The translations under genes and the position numbers were made by a program. Shown one piece after another: positions 35,641 through 45,371 of a DNA stretch of 64,000 nucleotides; position 1 is the first letter of the stretch; each line of letters starts with the position of its first letter. The stretch lies in contig CP084577.1 of the NCBI GenBank assembly GCA_020410825.1, forward strand, positions 1 to 64,000, given 5' to 3'. The stretch comes from Candidatus Megaera endosymbiont of Mesostigma viride (GTDB taxonomy: Bacteria; Pseudomonadota; Alphaproteobacteria; Rickettsiales; Rickettsiaceae). The notes beneath the pieces were generated by a model. It had not been told where the DNA came from and searched no databases. It was given only the letters and a program-made list of their open reading frames with translations.

Positions 35641-37910
35641 TTATTCTTTAGAAAGCTTTGATACATGGCTTTTGTTCTAAAATGATCAACCCCAAAAATA
35701 TTCTCGTGTTTACTTAAGTATTCCTTATATATCCCTATATTATTATCCATTAATGCTGAGTTAGCTATTTTAAAATACAGATCGCTGATATGGTCAAGGA
35801 ACATATTTTGCCCATAACAATTATGGTATATATTCTCTGCTATCTTATATGCTTGCAATGCTTCTGCTATTTTATTCTGTCTATGATAAATATCACCCTC
35901 TACAATCAAAGCAGCAGCTAAATCATAATCAGAAGAATCTGATATATTATCTTTTTTCCTTTCTGGTAAAGCTAGAAAGATTTTTTTGGCTAAACTTATA
36001 TGCTCTTCTGCGTTTTTGATTTTATCTACATTTAACTCAGCTAATGCAAGCCAAGTCAGGATACGTGCTTGCATTTCATGCGGCTCATCAAAATAACTTT
36101 TTGATCTGTTATCAAGTTCTTTAGCTAGTATATAAGCAGCTTCATAATCTCCTAGTTTAATTAAAATCTCTACTTTTAGTATATGACCAAGTATAGTAAA
36201 TTGATCTTGCGGTAAGTTTTCTTGTGATTTAACTAATTTATTTGCATTTTCTAACGCTAGATTATACTCTCCTTCTGCAAGGAAAATCCTTGCGTAAGAA
36301 TACCATAATAATCCTTTGTAAAATATATCCTGATCTTCTTTAATGAATTCTTCAACTTTCTTTATACTAAGTTTTGCATCATTTATAGCTCCTTTACGGA
36401 TTCTGCTTTGTGTCAATTGTGAGTATATAGCGCATTTTAAATCTGCAAAACCATCAACATTTTTTACTGTTTCAGCAGCTTTTTCATAATCATACTCCGC
36501 ATTTTTTATATCTCTTGCACTATAAGTTTTATATAATCCTACATTCACTAAATACCATGCATAAGCCACTTTTTGATTATTACTCATGTCATGATATTTA
36601 ATTTCACCTCTGGTCTCCTTATCGATTAGCCATTCAACAAATTTTTTGCATTTATCATAATCCCTCTTCGTAAGGTAGAAGAACATAAGATTCTTTCTAA
36701 GTTCTAAAATGTCATAAAAATTTACGGCATTTTTTTCTGCGTTTTCTAGCATTATTTCTAAATTGCTTTGCAGAGTAGGATCTTTATGAAATAAAGATAA
36801 ATAATCTGTAATCTTTTCAGGAAATCCTTGATTAATTGTTTTGACTATATCTTGCATACTATCTCTGATAACCTTATTACTAGCACTTTCCAGAACAGTC
36901 TTCTTTATAAAATCATGTACTTCAAAAATTTGATTTTCCTTATAAGTACCTTTATCCTCTATTAAAGCAAACTTACTTAAATCATGCAATATATCTATAA
37001 CTTTAGAAGTATCACTACCAGATAAATTAATTAATAGCTGCTTTGAAAAATCATGGTTATTAATTAATGCTACCTTAAGTAAAAGATTATTAGCAGCACT
37101 ACTTAGATTATCAAATATCGTTCCTAGCTGTTCTTTAGTCCTTTTTACTTCATCAGTTACAGCAAGTATTTTTTTATATTCCTCAATACTTAAATATCGA
37201 TTATTTTGTAAGAATAAAGTTCCTCGAATTATAAGAATTGGATAATCCAAAAAAATTTCCGATAATTTTTCTACATCTCTTAATTTATAATTAGGTAGCA
37301 GTTTTTCAATAAGTCCTAGTGCCTCTATTCTTTTAAGATTCTTTATCGGTATTATATTAGGTAATCCAGTAGTCTCCTGAGAACAAACAACTATGTGACC
37401 ATTATGACTATCTTCTAGAAATCTAAGTACTTTATTATTTTCATTAGTTCTTAAATTATCAAATACTAGGATCCATCCTGTTTCATGCCTGAGATAATTC
37501 ATTACGCTCTCAGAGATATGTTGTATGTCTTCAGAAATAATACAGGTCGAGCTTTTATTGCAAATTTTTAAGTTGATCTGTTTGGCTAAGTTTAAAAACT
37601 GATAACTAAGATCAAGATTACAATCAAAAACCCATATGATTTTATAATTATCTAAATTTTTTGATAAATATTGCCTGATTATCTGTGTTTTACCTATCCC
37701 GGTGAATCCAGTTAAAGATACTACTGAACCAATATTACTTAAATTACGCTCTATACTTTTTAGCTCTTCATTTCTACCGGAAAAATACGGAACAGGTAAA
37801 GTTGAATTACTTACCTTAACTGAAGACATGGCTTTATTAGTAGTCAGAAGAACTAACAAAAATACGAATATTAAGTTTTTCCTTTTGTTAAATGAGGCGT
37901 TATATCCCAT
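35637..37910 (-). CDS. NB-ARC/STAND ATPase with TPR repeats, exported or membrane-anchored
   Basis: A 757-residue protein. A signal-like hydrophobic segment (residues about 12-26) precedes FSGRNEELKSIE, Walker A GFTGIGKT at 68-75 and a Walker B-like WILVFDNL near 150, which is the NB-ARC pattern. The C-terminal half is a series of TPR-like helical pairs (about 400-740) rich in Tyr, Ala and Leu. STAND proteins are signal-triggered switches; TPR-NB-ARC proteins are frequent in rickettsial mobile elements. It overlaps the kinase-like gene upstream by 40 bp. A signal sequence on a STAND ATPase is unusual. Its role (defence, host interaction or signalling) is undecided. Confidence 0.83.
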   Translation of the reverse strand: MGYNASFNKRKNLIFVFLLVLLTTNKAMSSVKVSNSTLPVPYFSGRNEELKSIERNLSNIGSVVSLTGFTGIGKTQIIRQYLSKNLDNYKIIWVFDCNLDLSYQFLNLAKQINLKICNKSSTCIISEDIQHISESVMNYLRHETGWILVFDNLRTNENNKVLRFLEDSHNGHIVVCSQETTGLPNIIPIKNLKRIEALGLIEKLLPNYKLRDVEKLSEIFLDYPILIIRGTLFLQNNRYLSIEEYKKILAVTDEVKRTKEQLGTIFDNLSSAANNLLLKVALINNHDFSKQLLINLSGSDTSKVIDILHDLSKFALIEDKGTYKENQIFEVHDFIKKTVLESASNKVIRDSMQDIVKTINQGFPEKITDYLSLFHKDPTLQSNLEIMLENAEKNAVNFYDILELRKNLMFFYLTKRDYDKCKKFVEWLIDKETRGEIKYHDMSNNQKVAYAWYLVNVGLYKTYSARDIKNAEYDYEKAAETVKNVDGFADLKCAIYSQLTQSRIRKGAINDAKLSIKKVEEFIKEDQDIFYKGLLWYSYARIFLAEGEYNLALENANKLVKSQENLPQDQFTILGHILKVEILIKLGDYEAAYILAKELDNRSKSYFDEPHEMQARILTWLALAELNVDKIKNAEEHISLAKKIFLALPERKKDNISDSSDYDLAAALIVEGDIYHRQNKIAEALQAYKIAENIYHNCYGQNMFLDHISDLYFKIANSALMDNNIGIYKEYLSKHENIFGVDHFRTKAMYQSFLKNN

Positions 37911-39280
37911 ACATTACTATCATTATAGAATTTTTCTTTTTTTAAGCTTTTAATTAACTTTAATTTATTACCAACTCTTTTACCCTGAATATATTCGTAA
38001 CTAAAGTCATTGTCTTTAAACAATTTTATTGTATCTTTTATTGACAGTAACCATTGATTATTTGCCTTGGAATAATGCTGAAAACTATAATTTTCAAATT
38101 GCTCTCTTGAAAGATTAAAACCTGAACCTGTCATTTTTATTTTAAATTGTTCTTTATCTTGCTTAACTTTTATCTTTAAGTGAGACCCTTTAGGTAATAT
38201 AGATAAAAGATTCCAGGTTAAACTAAAAATTAACTGACGTAAAGTTTCTTCACCTATATCTATATTAAGATGTTCTGATTCCATCACCTCATTTTCTACT
38301 TTTATAGATATACCTTTAATTTCAGAATCAAGTGCAAAATATTCAATACATTCTGTCAGTAATTGTTTTATATTTACTGTAAGCGTTTCGTTTAAATTGT
38401 TTGTCGTGTTTATGATATTAATAGTGTCTCTCTTTAACTTATTTTTTATCATTTTCATCAACCTATTATCTATCTCCTGTTTATGCTGTCTTAGTAACTC
38501 AAGTTTTTTATAAGTTACCAATTGTTCTTTTAAAACTTGAGTCTCCTGCATTAATTTTAATGAAGAATTATAGAAAAATTTTTTAACTGCTAAAAACAGA
38601 AACAATACAAATAGATTTGTTAAAAAAAATACGGTAACAAAAAGTAAAGCACCATTAGTAAGGATTTGCCTTATTTGCTTTTCTAAATAAGAATTTTCTA
38701 TATACATTTTTACTGAAACTTCAAAATTCTTAATAGTGTGATAATCACTCTGCACTGACGAAATGGCAACATGGCGTTTGTTTTCTATAATATTTAAATT
38801 ATTAATCATTATGGAATATATTAAAAAATTAGGCAGAAAGTTATCCAAAAAGCTCCTTGCTTCTACCATACTAATACTAACACAAAAACCATGACAAAGT
38901 GACAATATCATGCCATTTTGTTTATCAAGCAGCATTTGATAAGGTTTACTATTATGTTTAGCCATGATTTTCTTGGGATTAGTTATAGATATGATTTTTA
39001 GTATAGAAGGTTGAAAATTCATTTTGTTTGCTATATTCTGGTAATCAGCAATTAATTGCTGATTACCAGATTCATAGTTACCTTCAACAATTTCTAATAG
39101 ATAGTGAAGTTTATTAAAATCATTAATCACATAACAGAATTTTTTCTTGGCTTGAGAAAATATATTTTCATAATCTTTGCTGTTTTGAGTATTCCAATAG
39201 AATATAAAAATCCCAGTACATAAAACAGAAACCAATAAGGAGATACTACAGGATATAATTATGACTTTTCTTTGCAACAT
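37871..39280 (-). CDS. Degenerate sensor histidine kinase-like membrane protein
   Basis: A 469-residue protein with membrane segments at about residues 5-27 and 209-233, enclosing a periplasmic sensor-like domain, and a cytoplasmic part resembling a histidine-kinase core. The helical dimerisation-like segment (KLELLRQHKQEIDNRLMKMI) lacks the usual H-E/D phosphoacceptor pair. The ATPase-like domain shows only traces of N and G boxes (SLTWNLLSIL, KMTGSGFNLS). It probably cannot autophosphorylate. The following STAND/TPR gene overlaps it by 40 bp, so the two may form a sensing pair. Confidence 0.7.
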   Translation of the reverse strand: MLQRKVIIISCSISLLVSVLCTGIFIFYWNTQNSKDYENIFSQAKKKFCYVINDFNKLHYLLEIVEGNYESGNQQLIADYQNIANKMNFQPSILKIISITNPKKIMAKHNSKPYQMLLDKQNGMILSLCHGFCVSISMVEARSFLDNFLPNFLIYSIMINNLNIIENKRHVAISSVQSDYHTIKNFEVSVKMYIENSYLEKQIRQILTNGALLFVTVFFLTNLFVLFLFLAVKKFFYNSSLKLMQETQVLKEQLVTYKKLELLRQHKQEIDNRLMKMIKNKLKRDTINIINTTNNLNETLTVNIKQLLTECIEYFALDSEIKGISIKVENEVMESEHLNIDIGEETLRQLIFSLTWNLLSILPKGSHLKIKVKQDKEQFKIKMTGSGFNLSREQFENYSFQHYSKANNQWLLSIKDTIKLFKDNDFSYEYIQGKRVGNKLKLIKSLKKEKFYNDSNVWDITPHLTKGKT

Positions 39281-39911
39281 TCAACTTATCCAAAAAAGCA
39301 AGCAATTGTTGAGAATAAGTGACTAACGAACATTATAATTGGCTACGACGAATGTTAAAATTACCCATCTTAACCCGTTGTTGAATGAATCTGTACAATT
39401 TATATAAAATACCCCTTCTCTCCCCAAATTTTAAGCGGTATATTCCAATGGTTGTATAGTAAAAACTGCAAACATATTAAATATTTTACATTCTCACTTT
39501 TGTTTGGTTTTTTGTCGTCATTATTTATTTGATATTATCAAATCTTAACAATTAACGTCTCAAAATTTATCACTTTTCCAATTCCCTCAACAAGGGATCG
39601 TAAATCTTTAACTTTTTTAAGATATTAAAACGTTACTCCTTCAAGGATTTATTTACCTTGGAGGAGACACAGATGCCTCATTTATTTATCTTTATAGCAG
39701 GATTGATTATTTAAACCCGATCAATGCTTTATCTACACTTTCAATAAACTGTTTTATTATACCAGCAAATAACATCATAACCAACTCTCCACTATCGTTT
39801 TGCCCTTATTTTTAGCATTTCTACAGGGAATAAGAACAATAATTGAGGTAGTATGGAAGATTTGGTATTGCTCTAAATTTAACAATTATTACCATTATTG
39901 AATTTTTATAG
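39281..39911. other. Gene-poor stretch with one ribosome-site hairpin
   Basis: No convincing gene is present in these 630 bases. One notable item is the hairpin at 39636-39666: CTCCTTCAAGG pairs, with one mismatch, with CCTTGGAGGAG, masking a strong Shine-Dalgarno site placed 7 nt before an ATG (39673). That ATG opens only a 13-codon frame (MPHLFIFIAGLII), so it may be a leader or a gene stub. A similar hairpin lies at 49264-49291. Confidence 0.4.
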
Positions 39912-40190
39912 AACAATCCTGAACAGAAATTTATAGCTAGAGAAATAGCCGAATGGATATATGCACATTATCCGGATCGCTGCTGGCAAAAACAACAAAA
40001 AGCAACAGCAATTCTCTTAGATAACGATCAAGCCCTGTTACAACAAATAGTTGCAGAAATCGGATCAAAGAGATCGACTTTACAAAAAAAATATCCCAAA
40101 ATAAAAATCATGGAAGGAAGACCAAGAAAATATTACTTCACGAAATCAACCGATAGTGCAGAAATAGATAAATCAGGATCATACTATTAA
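39912..40190 (+). pseudogene. Truncated gene remnant (HTH-like fragment)
   Basis: A plus-strand frame open from just after a TAG to a stop at 40188-40190 encodes a well-formed fragment: KFIAREIAEWIYAHYPDRCW, then LQQIVAEIGSKRSTLQKKYP and EGRPRKYYF. Its composition is protein-like and unlike the flanking AT-rich DNA, and it resembles a DNA-binding N-terminal domain seen on some bacterial nucleases and regulators, though I cannot name the family securely. There is no start codon near its front, so it is a remnant. Confidence 0.5.
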
Positions 40191-40220
40191 TTTCATCATT
40201 TTTTTTTTGGGATATTACAA

Positions 40221-40478
40221 TTATAAATAGCGTTTTATTTCTTCAAGTTGCCCCAGTACGTTTTGTGAATTAAACAGTAAATGTTCCTTCTGTGAAACTT
40301 GTCGTTCCAAAAATGACACTACTAAAACACAAAATTCTCTTGGCACTACCACAAATTCGTCATTGGTTTTTGATTTTAACCACATTGATAAACTATGGGT
40401 AGAAATATCATTAATCATACCCCAGAGAAGCTTGGATATTTCTTCTCGTGAAATAAAACGGTCTTTTATTGCAGTCAT
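40221..40478 (-). CDS. Small plasmid protein, unknown
   Basis: An 85-residue helical protein (RFISREEISKLLWGMIND at its front, coiled-coil-like end). GGAGG lies 7 nt before the ATG. It starts 2 bp after the 53-codon gene upstream, so the two form an operon. No family is recognised. Confidence 0.6.
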   Translation of the reverse strand: MTAIKDRFISREEISKLLWGMINDISTHSLSMWLKSKTNDEFVVVPREFCVLVVSFLERQVSQKEHLLFNSQNVLGQLEEIKRYL

Positions 40479-40480
40479 TT

Positions 40481-40642
40481 TTATACCTCCACTTCTCTTA
40501 GAGAGAAATAAAGATATAACATATTGGTAATACTTATTTTCTCGAATGATTTGATATTATTTAATATGAAATTGATATTGGTATAATTTTTTGCCCCAAA
40601 GATTGTATCTTTACTTAAGGCGGAATTGTTGCTACTATACAT
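40481..40642 (-). CDS. Very small ORF, unknown, co-transcribed with next gene
   Basis: A 53-residue frame beginning MYSSNNSALSKD, with AGGAG 6 nt before the ATG at 40642. The open frame extends upstream, but that part lies across a terminator hairpin, so the internal start is preferred. It is followed at once by the 85-residue gene. No similarity recognised. Confidence 0.45.
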   Translation of the reverse strand: MYSSNNSALSKDTIFGAKNYTNINFILNNIKSFEKISITNMLYLYFSLREVEV

Positions 40643-40727
40643 ATAATTCTCCTGCAAAGGTTGAGTTAATGAACTATTGAGAATATATAGACGTGTCAAA
40701 GTATAAGTATTCTCAGTCACAAGACAT

Positions 40728-40763
40728 AAAAACGTTTGAAGCTCCAACTTCAGGCGTTTTTTT
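40728..40763. terminator. Bidirectional rho-independent-type terminator
   Basis: AAAAACGTTTGAAG pairs with CTTCAGGCGTTTTT (two G-T pairs) around a 6-nt loop, and U/A runs flank both sides, so it can act on both strands. On the minus strand it ends transcription from the HTH gene (40829-41134); it also insulates the small operon downstream. Confidence 0.7.
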
Positions 40764-40828
40764 ATGCCTTGCTTATAGATTAGTATATATGAGAATTTAA
40801 AAACTGTCAATATTTTGTATTGATATTT

Positions 40829-41134
40829 TTAATTTATTTTCTGAGCTTCGTAATGTTTTTGTATTTCTTCAAATTTATTTCTTTTTAATTTAAAAGTATT
40901 AAAAACATTCCTTGAATCTTTTACCTCTTCTATTAATTCGTGTTTTATAAAAGTTTCTAAAGCTTTATAAATAACTGGTCTTGAAACTTTAGATAACTTA
41001 CTCAATTTTAGAATACTTACAATTGCAACATCATCAACCGAAATTAGTAACAGAGTTTTCAATACTTTGCGATGGCTTGGAGTAAACGCTTCATAAGCAC
41101 TTATGGCTTCAATTAATAATTCTTTATCTTTCAT
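40829..41134 (-). CDS. Winged-helix (MarR/TrmB-like) regulator
   Basis: A 101-residue protein with a winged-helix pattern: AFTPSHRKVLKTLLLI, then ILKLSKLSKVSRPVIYKALE as recognition helices and a wing in LIEEVKDSRNVFNTFKL. It is the size of a stand-alone plasmid regulator. It lies 158 bp downstream of the second initiator, in the same direction, so it may control plasmid copy number or transfer. Confidence 0.7.
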   Translation of the reverse strand: MKDKELLIEAISAYEAFTPSHRKVLKTLLLISVDDVAIVSILKLSKLSKVSRPVIYKALETFIKHELIEEVKDSRNVFNTFKLKRNKFEEIQKHYEAQKIN

Positions 41135-41292
41135 AGAAATTTACAAGAATTTTTTTTTACAATTGGTTTACTTATAATAAATAAACTTTTTTATTACAAC
41201 TTCAACAAAAATCTTGATTGATCTTATAATTTCAATGGGTTAATCTGTTGCTCTTTTCCACTCTAAGCTTTTTAAACATAAAAAATCTACAC

Positions 41293-42804
41293 TTAGCAAA
41301 AATAAACCTTAAACTGCTCGTTATTGACTAGCCTCTCTATAGCGTGGAAATAATTAGTTTCTATCCAATCTTTAGAAAAACTAGTTGCAGCTTTGAGTTT
41401 AATCTCTCTCCGTTCTTCATTAATATTTGTTGTAAGCTTTGAAAACCAATTACGGTCAGTTGCTTCACCATAAATCTCTATTAATTTTTCCCTCACCCTA
41501 CCCCACATTCCTACCGGTAATGGTGATTTTTTTGTTTTATTCTGATCAATCGGCGTTATAGTCGCTTTTGCCGGCATAATTATCTGAAGTTCATGAATAT
41601 AAACAGATTCGCCATCTGTAATATGATCTTGTCGATAAATGGATCGTATTTCCTGAAGGACTTGCTCCTTTTCTGCAGCTGTTATTTCTACATAAGTCGA
41701 TAAATGAAGGTAAAACGTACTCTCTCTAATATCTGCGGCCTTACATGCCTGAAGCAAATCATAAGCTGTTTTAGGCGCAAGGCGGGATGCTAACCTCTTC
41801 TTAAGTAGCCCTTGTGGCAAAGTTTGACAGCTTTCTTCTATTTTACTTAAGTATTTTTCCCTTTCTTTATTTTCTATTTCCTCTAGGGTTAGATTATTTC
41901 TGATTTTAAAACTATCATTATTGATTTTTACCGCATTCCTCTTTTCATGGCAAAAAACCTTTCCCATATAGCTTAAGAACGCTTTTTTACTTTTAAAATA
42001 GCGATCAGTTAAGCGTTTTGACATATCAAGCAATATTTCATTCATGCTATTTAGCGAAAATTCTCTTCCTGATAATGATTGTAATTTATAACAATCGTCT
42101 TTATTTAGTGGGTAGAAGTCTTTCAATTCTTTAACTTCATTACGATTAAATCGAATAACCTTTTTTATCGGATTTTCTTCTCCAAAAGAATTTTTATAAA
42201 AATTAGATTCGCTTGCAATAGATCTATTTTTAAATATATTATTCTTATCCTGATCATCTATTATATGATCTCCTCTAAAATGAGGAGAGCCCCCCTCTTT
42301 TTTAGGCACAGAAAAATCAGGTTTGACGGGATTGTTGATAGTTTTTAGCTCGGTAAATTTTTTATTATCTGCATAAGAACTTAAAAACTGAGGACTTAAG
42401 TGAATGAATAGCCTGTTGTTATAAGTCTGGCCTCTTAACTTAACATTGCGGAATTCTCTATAGCAAATACCCATTTGTTCTAGTTTGACAAAAATTCTCC
42501 GAAGTTTTTCCCGATTAAACCCGAATTTTTTCTCGAAATGTTCATAAGAAGTTTGCCAGGCATCCCCAAGAAACTTATTTACATAAGTAATATCACCTGT
42601 TTGGTTATCTTTTACCTTTTTGGGACGATACCAATAAACAATTTCCGCAAGAACAGAAATTAAGGAAAGATCAGGCCTGCCACGACTGTTGGTAAATTTC
42701 TTGTACCAATCATGAGGCGTAATGTTCCCAGTTAATATAGGGTGATGAATAATTTTGTATTGCTTGTGTGCAACATTAGTAGCGAAAGTAGATTTACGTC
42801 CCAT
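41293..42804 (-). CDS. Second plasmid replication initiator with DnaA domain I
   Basis: A 503-residue paralogue of the 33021-34445 initiator. The N-terminal domain shows HDWYKKFTNSRGRPDLSLIS and FEKKFGFNREKLRRIFVKLE; the central region shares LNSMNEILLDMSKRLTDRYF; and the C-terminal 65 residues are DnaA domain I (GRVREKLIEI, DRNWFSKL, EIKLKAATSFSKDW). Two divergent initiators on one molecule suggest a fused or dual replicon. It lies near ParA and the GTAATAC palindromes, which makes this the more complete replication and partition module. Confidence 0.87.
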   Translation of the reverse strand: MGRKSTFATNVAHKQYKIIHHPILTGNITPHDWYKKFTNSRGRPDLSLISVLAEIVYWYRPKKVKDNQTGDITYVNKFLGDAWQTSYEHFEKKFGFNREKLRRIFVKLEQMGICYREFRNVKLRGQTYNNRLFIHLSPQFLSSYADNKKFTELKTINNPVKPDFSVPKKEGGSPHFRGDHIIDDQDKNNIFKNRSIASESNFYKNSFGEENPIKKVIRFNRNEVKELKDFYPLNKDDCYKLQSLSGREFSLNSMNEILLDMSKRLTDRYFKSKKAFLSYMGKVFCHEKRNAVKINNDSFKIRNNLTLEEIENKEREKYLSKIEESCQTLPQGLLKKRLASRLAPKTAYDLLQACKAADIRESTFYLHLSTYVEITAAEKEQVLQEIRSIYRQDHITDGESVYIHELQIIMPAKATITPIDQNKTKKSPLPVGMWGRVREKLIEIYGEATDRNWFSKLTTNINEERREIKLKAATSFSKDWIETNYFHAIERLVNNEQFKVYFC

Positions 42805-42967
42805 AATTACTCCTTATTTACGGAGTAAAACCTTGACTTTTAATCTCATTATGCCTATTATGAATAGTACTTATTTCTATTATTAGATAATGCTTGCAGG
42901 CTTATTTAATTTATAATAGGAAACATGGGGTTAAGCTTTTCTAGGTTTAACTCCTTTTTTATTATTT

Positions 42968-43135
42968 TTACTTGTTTTTCTTTATCATTGCTATTTTTTC
43001 CATAATTGCACTTGTAATCCAACTTGAGCGATCCTGTTTTGTTTCTTCTCTATAAGTATCTAATTCAATCAATAACCTTTCTGGGATGTTAATTGATATT
43101 TTAGTTTTTCCATCTGGGATGTTTGTTTTAGCCAT
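42968..43135 (-). CDS. Small ribbon-helix-helix DNA-binding protein
   Basis: A 55-residue protein starting MAKTNIPDGKTKISINIPER. The strand TKISINIPERL followed by helices LIELDTYREETKQDRSSWI and AIMEKIAMIKK is the CopG/Arc ribbon-helix-helix plan. It is divergent from nothing and lies between the second initiator and the ParA partner, so it probably binds the nearby palindromes as a copy-number or partition regulator. Confidence 0.72.
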   Translation of the reverse strand: MAKTNIPDGKTKISINIPERLLIELDTYREETKQDRSSWITSAIMEKIAMIKKNK

Positions 43136-43222
43136 AAGTTGCTATCTCTTTATACTTTACCGTTGATATGTACGCCAAAACACCGTATTGTTTAATACAT
43201 ATAGTAAATATAATACGAAATC

Positions 43223-43354
43223 AATACGTATTATTTAAAAACAACAATAAATATTATTTTTTTATCTAAATTGTATTATTTTTGTTTTATTAAAGTAATA
43301 TATATTAAAAAAAAGAAATATAAGTGTATTACGTAAGTAATACATCTGTAATAC
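43223..43354. repeat. GTAATAC palindromes upstream of the RHH gene (centromere/operator-like)
   Basis: Copies of GTAATAC/GTATTAC: the palindrome AATACGTATT at 43223-43232, GTATTACGTAAGTAATAC at 43326-43343, and a further GTAATAC at 43348-43354. The same motif recurs near 44512, 44615-44673 and 45554-45600, so sites lie on both sides of parA. Confidence 0.65.
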
Positions 43355-43399
43355 ATAAGTGATTAAAAAAAACCTTTTATTCCAAAGAGAAAAGCTGTT

Positions 43400-43717
43400 T
43401 TATGAGGAACTTTTTATATAAGGCAAAAGTTTTTTAAGGTTATTGTCCATATTATCTGAGATATAATTTATTATACCCCTTATAACCTGAGAATCAGAAT
43501 AACTCATTCTTTCATCACTATTATTAATTTTTGTTGTAATAGTTGATAAACTTATAAAATCAGCTTCTCTTAGTCTAAACGATTTAGTTTTAAACAAAGA
43601 AGATTTATTAGGCGATTTGATAAAACCAGTTTTTTCTATATTACTACCTTCTGTAATTTGTGTAAGTGTCTTAGAAAGTTTTGATTCTGATAGCGAATTT
43701 AATTTCTTATTAAGCAT
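43400..43717 (-). CDS. ParA partner, small DNA-binding-like protein
   Basis: A 105-residue protein. The C-terminal part ([19 protein letters not shown] ... [15 protein letters not shown]) looks like a ribbon-helix-helix fold. The ATG at 43717 overlaps the parA stop by 8 bp and has GAGGT 8 nt upstream. The pairing of a ParA with a small RHH-type partner is the plasmid type Ib-like plan. The N-terminal half is polar and probably flexible. Confidence 0.72.
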   Translation of the reverse strand: MLNKKLNSLSESKLSKTLTQITEGSNIEKTGFIKSPNKSSLFKTKSFRLREADFISLSTITTKINNSDERMSYSDSQVIRGIINYISDNMDNNLKKLLPYIKSSS

Positions 43718-44480
43718 AATGGATAACCTCTTCTGTAAGGAGGTTAAAGTCTTGAGCACCTTTTGAAGAAGGGTTGAATACTTGTATAGGTAAGCTTGTT
43801 ATCTGAGCCTGATTAATTGCTTCATTTTTCCTGATTGTCGTTGTAAATGTGTTGTCACTGAGCGATTTTAATTGTTCATGGATGTATCTGTTTGTTTGAG
43901 TATTTCTTTGTTCATATAAATTTTTTAAAACAAAAAAATTATATGTTTGACCTTCTTTTATTTCTTTGATTGCCCCAAGTAAGTCAGCCATTCCGTCTAG
44001 CGAATATTTACCAAAACTAGTAGGAACAATAATGGAAGTAGCGCAATATATAGCATTAATAGCTAATATCCCTAGGGTTGGTGGGCAATCAAGAATTATA
44101 TAATCAAAATCATTTATAATTCTGTCAATATGATTTTTAAGAATTTTTTCTCTATAAAGAGCTCCGCTGATTTGCTCTATCACGGTTGCTAGTTTTATAT
44201 TAGAAGGTATAATATTTAGTGTATCAATAGTTTGTTCTTGAACTATTGCTGGTAACATTATGTCTCTTAAGTTAAGTTTTTTATTTGTAAAAGCGGCAGA
44301 GATAGTTTTATCTGCGGGTATTGTAGGACAATAAATACAACTTGAGTGACATTGGGGATCTAAGTCAATAAGAAGAACTTTTTTCTTTTTTAAATGAAGG
44401 CCATAAGCAAGGTTTACAGAAATTGTAGATTTTCCTACCCCGCCTTTTTGGTTTATTATAGCAAGAATTTTACAGCTCAT
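43710..44480 (-). CDS. parA: ParA-family partition ATPase, module 1
   Basis: A 256-residue MinD/ParA-type ATPase with deviant Walker A KGGVGKST near the N-terminus (residues about 11-18), [11 protein letters not shown], and the [13 protein letters not shown]alker B-like region. It lacks an N-terminal HTH, so it is the short ParA form, which needs its partner gene for operator binding. Overlaps the partner gene by 8 bp. Palindromic GTAATAC sites lie in the upstream gap and are the likely parS/operator set. Confidence 0.93.
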   Translation of the reverse strand: MSCKILAIINQKGGVGKSTISVNLAYGLHLKKKKVLLIDLDPQCHSSCIYCPTIPADKTISAAFTNKKLNLRDIMLPAIVQEQTIDTLNIIPSNIKLATVIEQISGALYREKILKNHIDRIINDFDYIILDCPPTLGILAINAIYCATSIIVPTSFGKYSLDGMADLLGAIKEIKEGQTYNFFVLKNLYEQRNTQTNRYIHEQLKSLSDNTFTTTIRKNEAINQAQITSLPIQVFNPSSKGAQDFNLLTEEVIHYA

Positions 44481-44760
44481 AATTTACGTTTGATTTTTTT
44501 GTGTTACATTTGTATTACTTTGGTAATGCTAATGTATTATATTAAATACTTTTTTTTACGCAAAGACTATTTTAATTTTAAATCAAAAACAAATCAAAAA
44601 CAAAATAAATAAGTTAGTTAAGTAATACGAACGTATTACTTAACTAGTACAAATATACTACTGTAGTAATACTTTTTGATGTTTATAATTCAAGGGCTTA
44701 TCAAAAAAAATATAAAATTTTTATATTTTACATTAGTTAAAGGTTGATCTTACAACCTTC
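44481..44760. promoter_or_regulatory. parA upstream region with long perfect palindrome
   Basis: Holds GTATTAC at 44512-44518, a perfect 15-bp inverted repeat (TAGTTAAGTAATACG at 44615-44629 and its complement at 44632-44646, two-base centre), and AGTAATACT at 44665-44673. This is the best candidate for the parS/operator site of module 1. No gene is seen. Confidence 0.65.
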
Positions 44761-45120
44761 TTAGACATTATATGGGATCTTAATATCAGCTCCTAATCCT
44801 TGAAAATCTTTGGTATTTCTAGTTATTAATAAGCTATCTGTGTATTTTGCAGTAGCCCAGATTATAGCATCTGGGATTTTTATTTTATTTTCCTTTCTTA
44901 TATTAACTGCAATTTCAGCAATTTTGTCATTAAGAGGAATTATATTAAAACCATTCAAAAACTCCTTTATTATTTCTTCATTATCGGTTACCCCAACTAG
45001 TATTTCCATTTTTGTAATTATACTGATTTGAGGGGAATGATACTGCTCGATTTCTTTTTTGGCTAACAGATTACCAATTAAATAATCTATCAATATATTA
45101 GTATCAAATACAGCTTTCAT
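44761..45120 (-). CDS. vapC: VapC-type PIN-domain toxin
   Basis: A 119-residue PIN ribonuclease. Acidic residues are visible in AVFDTNILIDYL (D6), SIITKMEILVGV, and IPDAIIWATAKY, with the late LLITRNTKDF segment. VapC toxins cleave tRNA or rRNA. The ATG at 45120 overlaps the antitoxin stop (ATGA), the classical coupled arrangement. Confidence 0.9.
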   Translation of the reverse strand: MKAVFDTNILIDYLIGNLLAKKEIEQYHSPQISIITKMEILVGVTDNEEIIKEFLNGFNIIPLNDKIAEIAVNIRKENKIKIPDAIIWATAKYTDSLLITRNTKDFQGLGADIKIPYNV

Positions 45121-45344
45121 GAGTCCCACTCATTCCTTAATTTTTGCTGATAGTCCAAACTGTCCAATTTTTTCCTTTTCCAAACCCCAAATGCTAATTC
45201 ATAACTTTTTTTACTATTACTGTAGCTATTTATGTATTTTGTTAGAGCTTCCCTTATAAGACTTGCTCTTGATACATTTTTCTTTTTTGATACCTGATCT
45301 AGAATTTTTACTTGTGAATCAGGTATGTCAACAATAGTTCTCAT
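45117..45344 (-). CDS. vapB: VapB-type ribbon-helix-helix antitoxin
   Basis: A 75-residue protein with RHH start RTIVDIPDSQVKILDQVS and the helix VSRASLIREALTKYI; the tail YELAFGVWKRKK is the likely toxin-binding part. The ATG at 45344 is chosen over one 27 bases upstream because it begins the RHH strand. It precedes and overlaps vapC. Confidence 0.85.
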   Translation of the reverse strand: MRTIVDIPDSQVKILDQVSKKKNVSRASLIREALTKYINSYSNSKKSYELAFGVWKRKKLDSLDYQQKLRNEWDS

Positions 45345-45371
45345 ATTAATACCTATTATACTTGTTATCAT

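Noticed and set aside
42926..42958. Hairpin with T run between the second initiator and the RHH gene, as a terminator
   Set aside because: The T run suits the plus strand but no plus-strand gene precedes it; its role is unclear.
44481..44760. A plus-strand gene in the parA upstream gap
   Set aside because: The only open frame is short, lysine/asparagine-rich and crosses the palindromes, so it is not credible.
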